Shown one piece after another: positions 17,884-26,416 of a stretch of 64,000 bases of DNA. A program made the translations under genes and the position numbers. The notes below the pieces were generated by a model. That model saw only the letters and a list, made by a program, of their open reading frames with translations. It was not told the DNA's origin and did not search any database. Each line of letters begins with the position of its first letter. Position 1 is the first letter of the stretch. Where the stretch lies: positions 62,001-126,000 of the forward strand of contig CAZFIV010000009.1 of assembly GCA_964519665.1 (NCBI GenBank), in the 5' to 3' direction. The stretch comes from JANQQN01 sp964519665 (GTDB lineage Bacteria > Myxococcota > Kuafuiibacteriia > Kuafuiibacteriales > Kuafuiibacteriaceae).

Positions 17884-19242
17884 ATGCGAATCAAAAACTC
17901 CCTGCTTCTCGCCGCTGCCGTCCTGGTCGGGTGTTCCAGCGGCAACAGTGAATCCGAGACCGCGTCCTTTCGGGACGCCTCGGTGAGTCCGATGGATGCC
18001 GGCACCCAGCCCGAGCTCATGTTCGAGTCGACGAGGATCGACGGCCTGAGCAACCCCGGCGTCTACGGCGACTACGCGGTGCTCGCGCTGGACCCCACGA
18101 CCGGTGAACCCGCGATCGCCTACGCCGCCATCAACGAAGCGAACGAACGCCAGCTTCGGTATGCCCGGAGGGTGGCGGGCCAGTGGTCCGTCGAGACGAT
18201 CTTGACCCGAGACCCGACCCAGAACGAGGGGAGCCTGGTGGGCCTCGGCTTCGCTTTTGTCGACGGCGTACCCCACGTGACGTACATCGGGGGAGACAAT
18301 GACGGGAACCCGAATACGCCGTATCCGACCGACTTGGCCCTCCGCACCCGCACCGGCGGCGAGTGGTCGAGCGAGCAGCTGCTCGCCCAATTCTCGAGCG
18401 ACGCGGCCAGCGTCTGCCCCGACATGATCGGCAACTGCGCCAGCGGCAACGTCGTCGGCACCCACTCGGCGATCGCGGCCCGCGGTGGCAACTACGTCGT
18501 CGGCTACCGAGATACCTACTGTGGCTTCGGCGACACCGACCTGACCCGGTCGGACGTCGACGTGTTCGCGTCCGGTCTGAGCTTCACCCGAGAGGTGGCG
18601 GACCCCTGCCGAAGTGGGGGGGCCTTTCTCGGCATCGCCCTCACCGTCGACGGCCGACCGGTCATCGCCTACAACATCGAGGAAGAAGTCGCCAGCCAGC
18701 CTCGAAAGGGGGTTTGGGTCTCCACCTGGAACGGCACCGAGTGGCTGCGCCAACGACTCGGACCGGGGGTGACCAGCTCGCGGACCTCGGTCGCCGCCGC
18801 CGACGACGGGACTCTGTACGTCGCGTACTTCGACAGCAGCCTCGACAAGTTCGATCTCGTCTTCGCCACCTCGACGAACGGCGGGTTGACCTGGGAAACC
18901 GAAGAAACCGACGAAGGGTTGCCGCCGCGGGCCTTTACGAACGGCAAGGTCGGCCTGGATCCTTCGGTCGCCCTCGACGCCGACGGCCGCCCCGTCATTG
19001 CGTATACGTACTGCGGCGAGACCACCGATCGCGACTGCCCCGGCAGCCTGGGGCCCGACTCCGAGGTTCGCCTCGCTCGCCCCAACCCCGACGGCACCTG
19101 GAACGTGACCCTCGTCAGCAACGGTGATCTCTTCGGCGGCGTCGGCCGCTTCAATTCGGTGGCCGTCGCCCCCGGTGGCACGGTCTACGTCGCTTACCAG
19201 AACCGTCAGGGTGACCTGTTCATCGCGGAAGCTCAGCCATGA
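17884..19242 (+). CDS. Lipoprotein with sialidase/BNR-like beta-propeller repeats
   Basis: A 452-aa lipoprotein; the signal peptide ends at VLVGCSS. The mature protein has repeating blocks with D-x-x-G-x-P-x-I-A-Y (GEPAIAYAA, GRPVIAYNI, GRPVIAYTYCG) and Asp-box-like STNGGLTWE, which are hallmarks of BNR/sialidase-type propellers. No catalytic sialidase Arg triad or Tyr/Glu pair could be assigned, so a binding role is likelier than glycosidase activity. The gene begins 3 bp after the giant TPR gene and overlaps the next lipoprotein by 4 bp (ATGA). Confidence 0.75.
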   Translation: MRIKNSLLLAAAVLVGCSSGNSESETASFRDASVSPMDAGTQPELMFESTRIDGLSNPGVYGDYAVLALDPTTGEPAIAYAAINEANERQLRYARRVAGQWSVETILTRDPTQNEGSLVGLGFAFVDGVPHVTYIGGDNDGNPNTPYPTDLALRTRTGGEWSSEQLLAQFSSDAASVCPDMIGNCASGNVVGTHSAIAARGGNYVVGYRDTYCGFGDTDLTRSDVDVFASGLSFTREVADPCRSGGAFLGIALTVDGRPVIAYNIEEEVASQPRKGVWVSTWNGTEWLRQRLGPGVTSSRTSVAAADDGTLYVAYFDSSLDKFDLVFATSTNGGLTWETEETDEGLPPRAFTNGKVGLDPSVALDADGRPVIAYTYCGETTDRDCPGSLGPDSEVRLARPNPDGTWNVTLVSNGDLFGGVGRFNSVAVAPGGTVYVAYQNRQGDLFIAEAQP

Positions 19243-19796
19243 CCATCGACCGAGAATTGCCCAGACTTTTTACTTTGCGGCGGCGCCTCGCCCTGAGCGC
19301 GATCCTCGCGTTGGGGCTCGCCGCGGCGGCATGTGGCGGCGCCGAGGGCGAGTGCAACGGAAGCCCTACCGGTGGGGGCTTTCTCGAGGGCTCCTACTGC
19401 TCCGAGGCCGACCTGTCATGGTCGGAAGTTCGCATCGAGCGTCAGCCCGTCGGGCAGGAGGTCTTTTTCAGCGTCGAGTACATTCGCCCGGCCGGCGATT
19501 CGACCGAGACCACGCTCGCCATCAGCTTCATCATCAGCCGGGTGATTCCCAACCCCAATGAAGACATCGAGTTCCTGAAGGCCGGGGGTTCGGTCCGGCG
19601 AGTCACGGCGAGCGGCAACCCAGACCTCACGAATCAGCTCGACCCGGACGCGTCGACCCTGACGTTCACCGAAGAGTACCAGGACATCGTCGGTACCCCG
19701 GTGGAGGGTCGGTTCTCGCTCCGGTTCGTAGACTCGGGTCGCTCGCTCCTCGGGGAGTTCTCGGGGACGCTCACGGACCCCCTCGACAACCTATGA
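19239..19796 (+). CDS. Small exported lipoprotein of unknown function
   Basis: A 185-aa protein with a basic N-terminus, hydrophobic core and lipobox-like LAAAACGG. The mature domain has conserved-looking Cys residues near its start (GECNGSPTGGG, SYCSEAD) and a beta-rich remainder. I do not recognise the family. It overlaps the upstream propeller lipoprotein by 4 bp and so belongs to the same transcript. A GC-rich tandem repeat starts directly after its stop codon. Confidence 0.65.
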   Translation: MTIDRELPRLFTLRRRLALSAILALGLAAAACGGAEGECNGSPTGGGFLEGSYCSEADLSWSEVRIERQPVGQEVFFSVEYIRPAGDSTETTLAISFIISRVIPNPNEDIEFLKAGGSVRRVTASGNPDLTNQLDPDASTLTFTEEYQDIVGTPVEGRFSLRFVDSGRSLLGEFSGTLTDPLDNL

Positions 19797-19957
19797 ACGG
19801 CCCGCGCCCGCGTCTGAGCGGCCCGCGCCCGCGTCTGAGCGGCCCGCGTCTGAGCGGCCCGCGCCCGCGTCTGAGCGGCCCGCGTCCGCGTCTGAGCGGC
19901 CCGCGCCCGCGTCTGAGCGGCCCGCGCCCGCGTCTGAGCGGCCCGCGTCCGCGTTGA
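19797..19957. repeat. GC-rich 21/15-bp tandem repeat between convergent genes
   Basis: About eight tandem units: seven 21-bp copies of CGGCCCGCGCCCGCGTCTGA plus one G (two of them with CGTCCGCG), the last ending in GTTGAC, and one 15-bp copy lacking a 6-bp CGCCCG segment. The array fills nearly the whole gap between a plus gene ending at 19796 and a minus gene ending at 19963. Both reading directions across the array are outside recognised genes. The copy pattern suggests recent slippage expansion; it could affect termination between the converging transcripts. Confidence 0.9.
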
Positions 19958-19962
19958 CGGCA

Positions 19963-20511
19963 CTAATCGACCTGCGCGCGAATCAGATACTCGGCCCGTG
20001 CGTCGCTGAACACCTCGACGAGGTGCTCGCCGACCTCGAAGACCTGCTGACTCACCGACAGCACCCGATCGTTGCCGGCTTCCTGAAAGATATCGATCCC
20101 TCCGGACCGATAGCGAAACACGTCGATACAGCCGGGTTCGAACCAAGAGATCTCGGTATCGAACCCGACCGCCTCCTGGGTTCGGAAGAAGATATCGACC
20201 GTAATGACCGACTCCTCGTCGGGCGTAACGACGATGAACTGCCGGGCCCCCGGGAACGCACCCTCGAGGTACTGACCCGGCCCGAGGATGCAACCCGCGG
20301 TGGTCGCGCAGATGGGAAATGTCCCGTTGCACTCGGTGAGATCGAGACCGGACGTAAATGCGCTCTCCGACCCGATGCCACAGCCGGTCGCCAGGCCCCC
20401 CCCACTGAGGCCCAACGCGAGAACAAAGGCCCGCCGGAGATTCGACCACCCCGCCCGGTGAGGTCCGGCCCACCGACCGCGGCTGGAGGCGCGACCGCTC
20501 GGCGTCCTCAC
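19963..20511 (-). CDS. Small exported lipoprotein of unknown function
   Basis: A 182-aa product from a GTG at 20511 whose first bases overlap the upstream stop (GTGA). The N-terminus is Arg/Gly-rich, followed by a hydrophobic core and lipobox (LATGCGIGSE). The mature part is beta-rich with paired Cys (LTECNGTFPICATTAGCIL) and a late DIFRYRSGG-like segment, reminiscent of a PPC-like or jelly-roll fold, but no family is claimed. It is the second gene of a two-gene operon with 20508-21458. The frame stays open further upstream inside the neighbouring gene, but that part is a shadow. Confidence 0.65.
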   Translation of the reverse strand: MRTPSGRASSRGRWAGPHRAGWSNLRRAFVLALGLSGGGLATGCGIGSESAFTSGLDLTECNGTFPICATTAGCILGPGQYLEGAFPGARQFIVVTPDEESVITVDIFFRTQEAVGFDTEISWFEPGCIDVFRYRSGGIDIFQEAGNDRVLSVSQQVFEVGEHLVEVFSDARAEYLIRAQVD

Positions 20512-21458
20512 TCGATGCCTCCGTAGACCAGCGTGGCCCGGACTCTGGAGATCGCCGAGATTTTGATCACCCGATCCGGGTCGGGCATCACCAGCCGTAC
20601 GTTGGTCCGCTGCACACTCATGATGTAGGTCGCCGTGTTGTCGGCGCGCAAGGACCTCGTGGCCGCGGACGGCAAGTTGAAGCAGCCATCGTCGGCGACC
20701 ACGCAGATCACTTGCCCCCCCGACCGCCTCGGATCGTTGAACACTGGCGAGACCCGGATCTCGACGTAGTCGGCCTCCCCCGCGACCCACTCGAACGTCA
20801 GCTCCCCCGGCAGAATGGCCCCCGACCCGTCGAGGGTCGGCGCCGTCAGGAGCAGGGGGGTCACCGAAGGGACCGTGGCGGAAAAGGCCCCGAAGGAACC
20901 CCCTTCGCCCTCGACCTCGATCAAATCGGCGGCCGTTTCGTAGACCGGAGAATCGGTGCGATTGTACGAGCCATCGGCCAGGGGCGACAGACGCCAAGGG
21001 CCCGAGGCCGGCCCCGAGATGGTGAGGGTGCCGACGTCTTGATCGATACTGGGCACCAGAGGCCCTGGTGGCGGTCGGGAGACGACCACGATGCACTGAT
21101 CGCTGAGCTCGAGCTCCGCGGGCGATGAATCTGCTTCGGGGTTGGTCTGGGCGGCGAAGCTCGCTTGCGTCCGGCTTCGCTCGATGCTCCGCGGCGTTCC
21201 TTCATCGTCGATCGTGGAGTCGACCTCGTCGGTCAGCGCCACTCGGCCCTGGCCGGGCACCTCGGGCACGATGGTCAGCTCGAGCGGCCGGTTGGTTTCG
21301 CAGGGTCCGGGAGGCGTCGTACGCTCTTGATCCCCACCGCAGCCGCCGACGAGCCCCACCAGGGAGCCGGCGGCGACGGACACCAGGAACCGTCGTCCGG
21401 TCCGCGCGAAGCCTCGCGGCCCCAACAACGAAGGTTCGATCGGCCGCTGTCGAATCAC
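20508..21458 (-). CDS. Exported lipoprotein of unknown function
   Basis: A 316-aa lipoprotein. A GTG at 21458 is preferred as start; a TTG at 21494 would add 12 residues and overlap the divergent gene. The signal segment ends at a lipobox (LVGLVGGCGG). The mature protein is beta-rich, with segments such as GELTFEWVAGEADYVEIRV that suggest an Ig-like or fibronectin-like fold, and a Cys pair in the C-terminal third (VICVVADDGCFNL). No family recognised. It starts only about 25 bp from the divergent gene at 21483, so their promoters must overlap coding sequence. Confidence 0.7.
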   Translation of the reverse strand: MIRQRPIEPSLLGPRGFARTGRRFLVSVAAGSLVGLVGGCGGDQERTTPPGPCETNRPLELTIVPEVPGQGRVALTDEVDSTIDDEGTPRSIERSRTQASFAAQTNPEADSSPAELELSDQCIVVVSRPPPGPLVPSIDQDVGTLTISGPASGPWRLSPLADGSYNRTDSPVYETAADLIEVEGEGGSFGAFSATVPSVTPLLLTAPTLDGSGAILPGELTFEWVAGEADYVEIRVSPVFNDPRRSGGQVICVVADDGCFNLPSAATRSLRADNTATYIMSVQRTNVRLVMPDPDRVIKISAISRVRATLVYGGIE

Positions 21459-21482
21459 GCGGTCGATGATAGCCTGCGCGAC

Positions 21483-22139
21483 GTGCGCATCCAACGTTCA
21501 GTTATGCTCTTCGCGATCGTCGCGGCGGCCAGCTTGCCTCGGTGTACGTCGGCGCCCCATTTGCGGGTCGATTCCGATGTACTCGAGAAAATCACGATCG
21601 AAAACAAGCTCCTCCTCTTTGATGCAGAAAACGAGCTGAACATCGCGATCGACGCCCGCGACCAGGTCGTGGACGAGATCGCGCAGATCCGCGACGACAT
21701 TCGGCGCGCCGAAAAGAAACGCGAGGTCGCCGTCCGCGATGGGGAGATCTTCGAGTCGAAGGGTGACGAAAGACGAAGAGAGCTGGCCGCCCTGCGACGA
21801 ACCACGGCCCGCGCGCAGATCGACTACCTGGAGGCCAGGCTCGAATGGGCGGAGGAGCGCCTCGACCGGCAACGGCGCGAGCTCGTGGTCGCCAGAGCCC
21901 GCTTCGAGCTGGCCAAGGCCCGCCTCGTCAAGAAGAACAACGTGCCCGGCGCCTCGGACATCGACCTGGCCGACTTTGAAGCCCAGGTCGAAGACCTGCG
22001 GGCTGATGTCGGGGAAACCGACGACGACATCGAGGATGCCGAGCTCGAGATGAAGGCGCGCGAACAGAACTGGGTCGCCGAGAGCAAGGCCCTTCAGGAA
22101 GCTTCGGGGGGCGCCCTCGGGTCGCGCTGGCTGGATTGA
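21483..22139 (+). CDS. Exported coiled-coil protein
   Basis: A 218-aa protein from a GTG (MRIQRSVMLFAIVAAASL); an ATG at 21504 is the alternative start. A short signal peptide is followed by an uninterrupted charged helical region with heptad-like spacing (EKKREVAVRDGEIFESKGDE, ARLEWAEERLDRQRRELVVA). The Cys in SLPRC is preceded by Arg and so is not a good lipobox. It probably forms a periplasmic rod or spacer, similar in concept to Lpp-like or OmpH-like proteins, but no homology is claimed. The TPR gene follows after 31 bp. Confidence 0.65.
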   Translation: MRIQRSVMLFAIVAAASLPRCTSAPHLRVDSDVLEKITIENKLLLFDAENELNIAIDARDQVVDEIAQIRDDIRRAEKKREVAVRDGEIFESKGDERRRELAALRRTTARAQIDYLEARLEWAEERLDRQRRELVVARARFELAKARLVKKNNVPGASDIDLADFEAQVEDLRADVGETDDDIEDAELEMKAREQNWVAESKALQEASGGALGSRWLD

Positions 22140-22170
22140 GCCGGCGGCCTAGGCTAGCCTGCGCCCTATC

Positions 22171-24231
22171 GTGCGAGCTTCAATATCAGCGCGATGGGTG
22201 CTCGTCCTCGGAGCGTCAATCCTGTCGACGACCACGGCCTCCGTCCATGCGCAGGACGAGAAGGGAGAGGCCCCATCGAACACCGATGGTCGATCCCCGG
22301 CCGACGACCGCCCCACCACCGTCGACGTAACCAGCGGCCGCGCTCAGTTCGACCATGCGGTCCTCGAGAGGGAGCGGGACGCTCTTCGGGAGGCGCTCCA
22401 GTCCGAGCCAGACGACGAAGGCCTCAAAAAAGACCTGGCCGCGGTGCTCTATCACCTAGGAGACACTCAGACCGCATCCCTGATGCTGACCAACCTCCGG
22501 GCGAATATGCCCGACGACGCCGATTTGCTGTACATGCTCGGCGCCCTGAGGGATCGCGAGGGTCAAATCGAGCAGGCGATCGAATTGTATCGAGAAGCGG
22601 CCAAGCTCGATCCTACGAACGCCCTGTTGCTGATGGACCTCGGGCTCGTTCACCGAGCTCAAGACGACTTCGATCAGGCCATTCGCTATTACACCCAAGC
22701 GATCGAGCAAGACAGTCGCCTGGCCGTGGCCTACTTCAATCGCGGCGAAGCCCACGAACGCCTCGAGCAGCGGGAAGCGGCGATCCAAGACTACCGGTCC
22801 GCGATCGCCATCGACCGCAAATACGCGCGCCCTCACGTCGCCATCGGCAAAGTCTACGGCGAGCTGGGATTGATGAACGAGGCGGTCCGAAGCCTGAAGA
22901 CCGCGATCCGTCTCGATCCGAGCGATGCCGACGCTCACTACAACTTGGGCATTCTGGTTTTTCGGCAACGACGCTACGCGGAGGCCGTCGAAGCCTACCG
23001 CGCCGCGATCGACACCGATCCCCAGCACGCGCGCGCCCACAACAACCTCGGGGTTGCGCTGGATCGGATCAACCGCCTCGAGGAAGCCCTTCAGCACTTC
23101 GAGAAGGCTTCCGAGCTGTCGCCCGAAGACGCCGACGCCGTCTTCAACCTGGGCCTCGCTTACTTTCGTTTGAATCGACTTCAAGAGGCGAGCGACCGCT
23201 TCGAGCAGGTCTTGAAGATGAAACCCGACTTTCCCGAAGCTCGGTTCCACCTCGGCGAGGTCTACTACCAGCGCGGGCGCACCACCAAGGCGCTTCGCCA
23301 CTTCAAGACGGCCCTGTACACCCGACCGGAAGACACGCGGACGTATCGCCGCATCGCCCAGACCTACCTCGACCAGAACCGGCCAAAGATGGCCCTCGCG
23401 TACCTGACCAAACTGGTCCAGCTGGTCCCCGACGACGCGGCTGCGCACGCCGAGCTTGGCTCTGCCTACGCGATGCTCGACGGTGACCCCGAGACCCCCG
23501 ACGCTCGTGAACGAGCCCTTTCGGAGCTCAGCCAAGCCCGGGCCCTCGATCCTGAGTCCCCCGACATTCTGGTCAAGCTGGCTCGCGTGCAATACGTGAA
23601 CAAGCAGGTCCGGCGAGCGAAATCGAGCTTGCGATCGGCGCTCAGCTTGAGCCCGGGACATCGAGCCGCGACCCGGGGCCTCGCCGATATCCTGGTGGCC
23701 CAAGAAAAATTCGGCGACGCCCTCAAGCTCTACGACGAAGCCCTGAAGCAGCATCCCACCTACGCCGAGGCGCTCTTTCGGAAGGGCCGCATCTACCGTC
23801 GACAGGGCAAAGTCCCCCTCGAGAAGAAGGCCTACGAGCAGACCCTCGCCATCGACCCTCGGTTCGTCGACGCTCGGGCCGAGCTCGGAGGGCTCCTCCT
23901 TCTTGTCGAGAACGAACCTCGGGTCGCCGTCACCGAGCTCGATAAGGCGCTCAAGCTCAACCCCAACCACCCCCAGGGGCTGTATTACAAGGCCGGTGCC
24001 CTGGCGGCCCTCGGCCAGTTCAGACGGGCCCTGCGGTCGGCGGACGCTGCCGTGAAGTTCGACCCAGACCTCGGACCGGCGCACGCGCTTCGCGGCAAGC
24101 TGCTCCGTCGAGCCGGCCGGCTCGAACCCGCCCGGGCGGCCTTCGCTCGCGCCCTGCAGCTCGACCCCAAGAACAGCGACCTTGCGTTCGCGATCGAGGA
24201 GCTCGATCGACGCATCGCGACCTCACGGTAG
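22171..24231 (+). CDS. Exported TPR-repeat protein
   Basis: A 686-aa protein with a GTG start, a signal peptide (cleavage near SVHAQ) and about fifteen consecutive 34-residue TPR units from about residue 80 to the C-terminus. Canonical repeats are clear, for example ALLLMDLGLVHRAQDDFDQA, AVAYFNRGEAHERLEQREAA, ARAHNNLGVALDRINRLEEA and ARFHLGEVYYQRGRTTKALR. TPR arrays bind peptides or scaffold complexes; nothing here shows the partner. It converges on the minus-strand VWA lipoprotein, 28 bp away. Confidence 0.85.
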   Translation: MRASISARWVLVLGASILSTTTASVHAQDEKGEAPSNTDGRSPADDRPTTVDVTSGRAQFDHAVLERERDALREALQSEPDDEGLKKDLAAVLYHLGDTQTASLMLTNLRANMPDDADLLYMLGALRDREGQIEQAIELYREAAKLDPTNALLLMDLGLVHRAQDDFDQAIRYYTQAIEQDSRLAVAYFNRGEAHERLEQREAAIQDYRSAIAIDRKYARPHVAIGKVYGELGLMNEAVRSLKTAIRLDPSDADAHYNLGILVFRQRRYAEAVEAYRAAIDTDPQHARAHNNLGVALDRINRLEEALQHFEKASELSPEDADAVFNLGLAYFRLNRLQEASDRFEQVLKMKPDFPEARFHLGEVYYQRGRTTKALRHFKTALYTRPEDTRTYRRIAQTYLDQNRPKMALAYLTKLVQLVPDDAAAHAELGSAYAMLDGDPETPDARERALSELSQARALDPESPDILVKLARVQYVNKQVRRAKSSLRSALSLSPGHRAATRGLADILVAQEKFGDALKLYDEALKQHPTYAEALFRKGRIYRRQGKVPLEKKAYEQTLAIDPRFVDARAELGGLLLLVENEPRVAVTELDKALKLNPNHPQGLYYKAGALAALGQFRRALRSADAAVKFDPDLGPAHALRGKLLRRAGRLEPARAAFARALQLDPKNSDLAFAIEELDRRIATSR

Positions 24232-24259
24232 CCCCGAGGCCGAAACCGTCGCCCGCTCG

Positions 24260-26233
24260 TTACTGGTCGAACGAAACGAAGTCGTTATCCTGCAGGTCGA
24301 AGACGGCCGTGTCGGGCACTCGAAAGTCGGGCGGTACGTACTGAACGCGAATCTGGGCCGCATCGAAGACGCCAAAGCCCTCCAGATCGCCTTCGGGTAC
24401 CTGCCCAAAGTACACGACGACGTCGTTGTTGCCGGGCCCGAAGCCGCGGTCCAAGGTCTCGACCAACGTGATGTTCGTGACGCGGACGTCGTAACAGGTG
24501 CGCTCGTCGGTCGTCGCTCCGAGGTCGATGGTTCGGTATCGATAGCTCAGCTCGGCCCGGACCCGGGCATCGTTGGCGCTCACGTCGGAGTGCGCGAGCA
24601 GCTCCAGGGCGTTGGACACGCCATCGATGTCGAGGTCATCGAGGGTGTCGTTGAAGATCGGATTCGTCCCGGCTCGAAACTCCACCTGGTCGGGGAACCC
24701 GTCGGCGTCGGAGTCGAACAAGCTCGGATTCGTGCCCAGGAGCTGCTCTTCGCAGTCGCGGAGGCCATCGCGATCCGTATCGATGATCGGGTCGTCACAG
24801 TCGGGCAGCGTATTGAAGGTCAGGGGATCGAGGCCGAGGGGCTGTTGAAGATGCTCCAGGCGGTCGTTGAATTGGTCCCCATCGGAGTCGGGCTCGAGCG
24901 GATTGAGGCCGAGCCGCTCCTCCATCGCGTCGGACAACCCGTCGGCGTCGGTGTCGGGAATGAAGCCTTCCTCGGTGGGGATGGCGTTCCGGTTCGTCAC
25001 CATGAACTCCTTCAAGACGAACCGGCGCTGGGTGCTTCGAAAATCGATGCGTCCGAAGTTGGTCTGTTCGGGCGTCGCGAATCGTTCGTAGCGGCCACCG
25101 CCGGCCCGGGCCATCGCTTCACCCAGCTGCTGCATCCGGCACTGTGACCGACAGTCAGCCTCGCAGTTCGCGTCGCCGTCGCAATTATAGGGGTAGTCGG
25201 GATCCATGCAGTCGCGGTCGTCGCCATCATCATCGTTGTCGATGCCGTCGAAGCACGACAGCTCGCCTCGGGCGCAGTGATTGACCGGCGTCGAGTCCTG
25301 CAACAAGACCTGCGCGCATATCGTTCGGTCGGGATCAAGGTTGCAGACCGGCGCGGCCGGGTCACACAGCTGCACGCAGCGCCCGAGGTCGGCCCGAACA
25401 CCTAGCTGGATGCACGCCAATCCTGCGCCCGCTCCGCACGACGCTGCACCGACGGTGGGATCGCAAGGCGCCCCCTCGACCAACGTCTCGAGGTGCACGG
25501 TGTGAAAAGCGAACTCGGCCGCCCCGAAAGATTCGACGTCGTCCCGCAAGTCCCGAACCAAGTTTTCAAGGAATTCGATCTCGCAGGGCTGGTCGGACGT
25601 ATCGTCGCAGCGATTCTCGCGAATCTCGGGTGCCGGTGAACCGCTGGTGATGTGCACGAGCACGTACTTGGTTCTGGACAGCGGCCCTAAATCTTCCTGC
25701 AAGGCGTCGCCGGTCACGATGCTCCGGGCCAGCGACATCGCCGAGACAAAGTCACGACCTCCGGCTCCGCTCCGAAGGTCGGCCAGTGCCACGTCGAGGC
25801 GGGAAGCGTCCCGAGTGAAATTGGACAGCGTGTCGCCCCGCTGTTCCGAAATTAGGGTTCGCGCCGCGGTGTCGTACCGAATGATGCCGACGAACACGTT
25901 GGCGGTCTGCAGGAACTGACTCACGATCTGTTCCATGACCGAGACGTGCTCTCCGAACGGCGCGGCATCCCGCATCGGCCCGCTGCTGTCGACGATGAAC
26001 AGGATCTTGACCGGGAACTGCCGGGTCGCCGGGTTGTCGGTGCAAACGACGCCGGTGACCGCCATCTTATCGATGAGCGGGGGTTCCTCACCGACGCGAC
26101 TGTAGAGGTTGCGGTCCGAACAGCCCTGAATCGAAGAGCTCGCGACAGCGACCGCCACGACCGCCAGGGCCGCAGACAAAGACCTCGCCAGCCTCGGGTT
26201 CGGGACACTGGCACTCCTGCGATGACCGTTCAC
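24260..26233 (-). CDS. VWA-domain lipoprotein with Cys-rich insert and TSP3 repeats (paralogue 3)
   Basis: A 657-aa lipoprotein from a GTG start, with lipobox SSSIQGC. Its first mature block (VCTDNPATRQFPVKILFIVD) matches the two paralogues at 2733 and 4529. The VWA MIDAS reads D-S-S-G-P, so the last Ser of the usual D-x-S-x-S is Pro. Between the VWA and TSP3 regions is a Cys-rich stretch (about residues 275-375) that includes CFDGIDNDDDGDDRDCMDPD, a motif common in myxobacterial surface proteins. TSP3 repeats follow (DTDADGLSDA, DSDGDQFND, DTDRDGLRDC, DSDADGFPDQ). It lacks the final Cys of the other two. It is divergent from the propeller lipoprotein at 26417. Confidence 0.85.
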   Translation of the reverse strand: MNGHRRSASVPNPRLARSLSAALAVVAVAVASSSIQGCSDRNLYSRVGEEPPLIDKMAVTGVVCTDNPATRQFPVKILFIVDSSGPMRDAAPFGEHVSVMEQIVSQFLQTANVFVGIIRYDTAARTLISEQRGDTLSNFTRDASRLDVALADLRSGAGGRDFVSAMSLARSIVTGDALQEDLGPLSRTKYVLVHITSGSPAPEIRENRCDDTSDQPCEIEFLENLVRDLRDDVESFGAAEFAFHTVHLETLVEGAPCDPTVGAASCGAGAGLACIQLGVRADLGRCVQLCDPAAPVCNLDPDRTICAQVLLQDSTPVNHCARGELSCFDGIDNDDDGDDRDCMDPDYPYNCDGDANCEADCRSQCRMQQLGEAMARAGGGRYERFATPEQTNFGRIDFRSTQRRFVLKEFMVTNRNAIPTEEGFIPDTDADGLSDAMEERLGLNPLEPDSDGDQFNDRLEHLQQPLGLDPLTFNTLPDCDDPIIDTDRDGLRDCEEQLLGTNPSLFDSDADGFPDQVEFRAGTNPIFNDTLDDLDIDGVSNALELLAHSDVSANDARVRAELSYRYRTIDLGATTDERTCYDVRVTNITLVETLDRGFGPGNNDVVVYFGQVPEGDLEGFGVFDAAQIRVQYVPPDFRVPDTAVFDLQDNDFVSFDQ

Positions 26234-26416
26234 GTGGCCCTACTGTAGCAAAGCCTTCGGCGGCGGGGCGAATGGGAAACAGCCCCCGGTTCGTCCTTAG
26301 CCAGACCTTGGCCAGACCTTCGCCGGACGGTCGTACCTCACCCTCGGTAAAACCTAGGCGAAACGCATCCCAATCCGTCGCCCCCTTCCGGCTCGAACGT
26401 TGCGGCCCGACGAGCT

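Noticed and set aside
19797..19957. CRISPR array
   Set aside because: Repeat units are contiguous with no unique spacers and no cas genes lie nearby.
19634..20473. Minus-strand frame running through the tandem repeat
   Set aside because: The frame encodes repeated Ala-Arg-Gln-Thr from the array and is shifted relative to the lipoprotein gene that ends at 19963.
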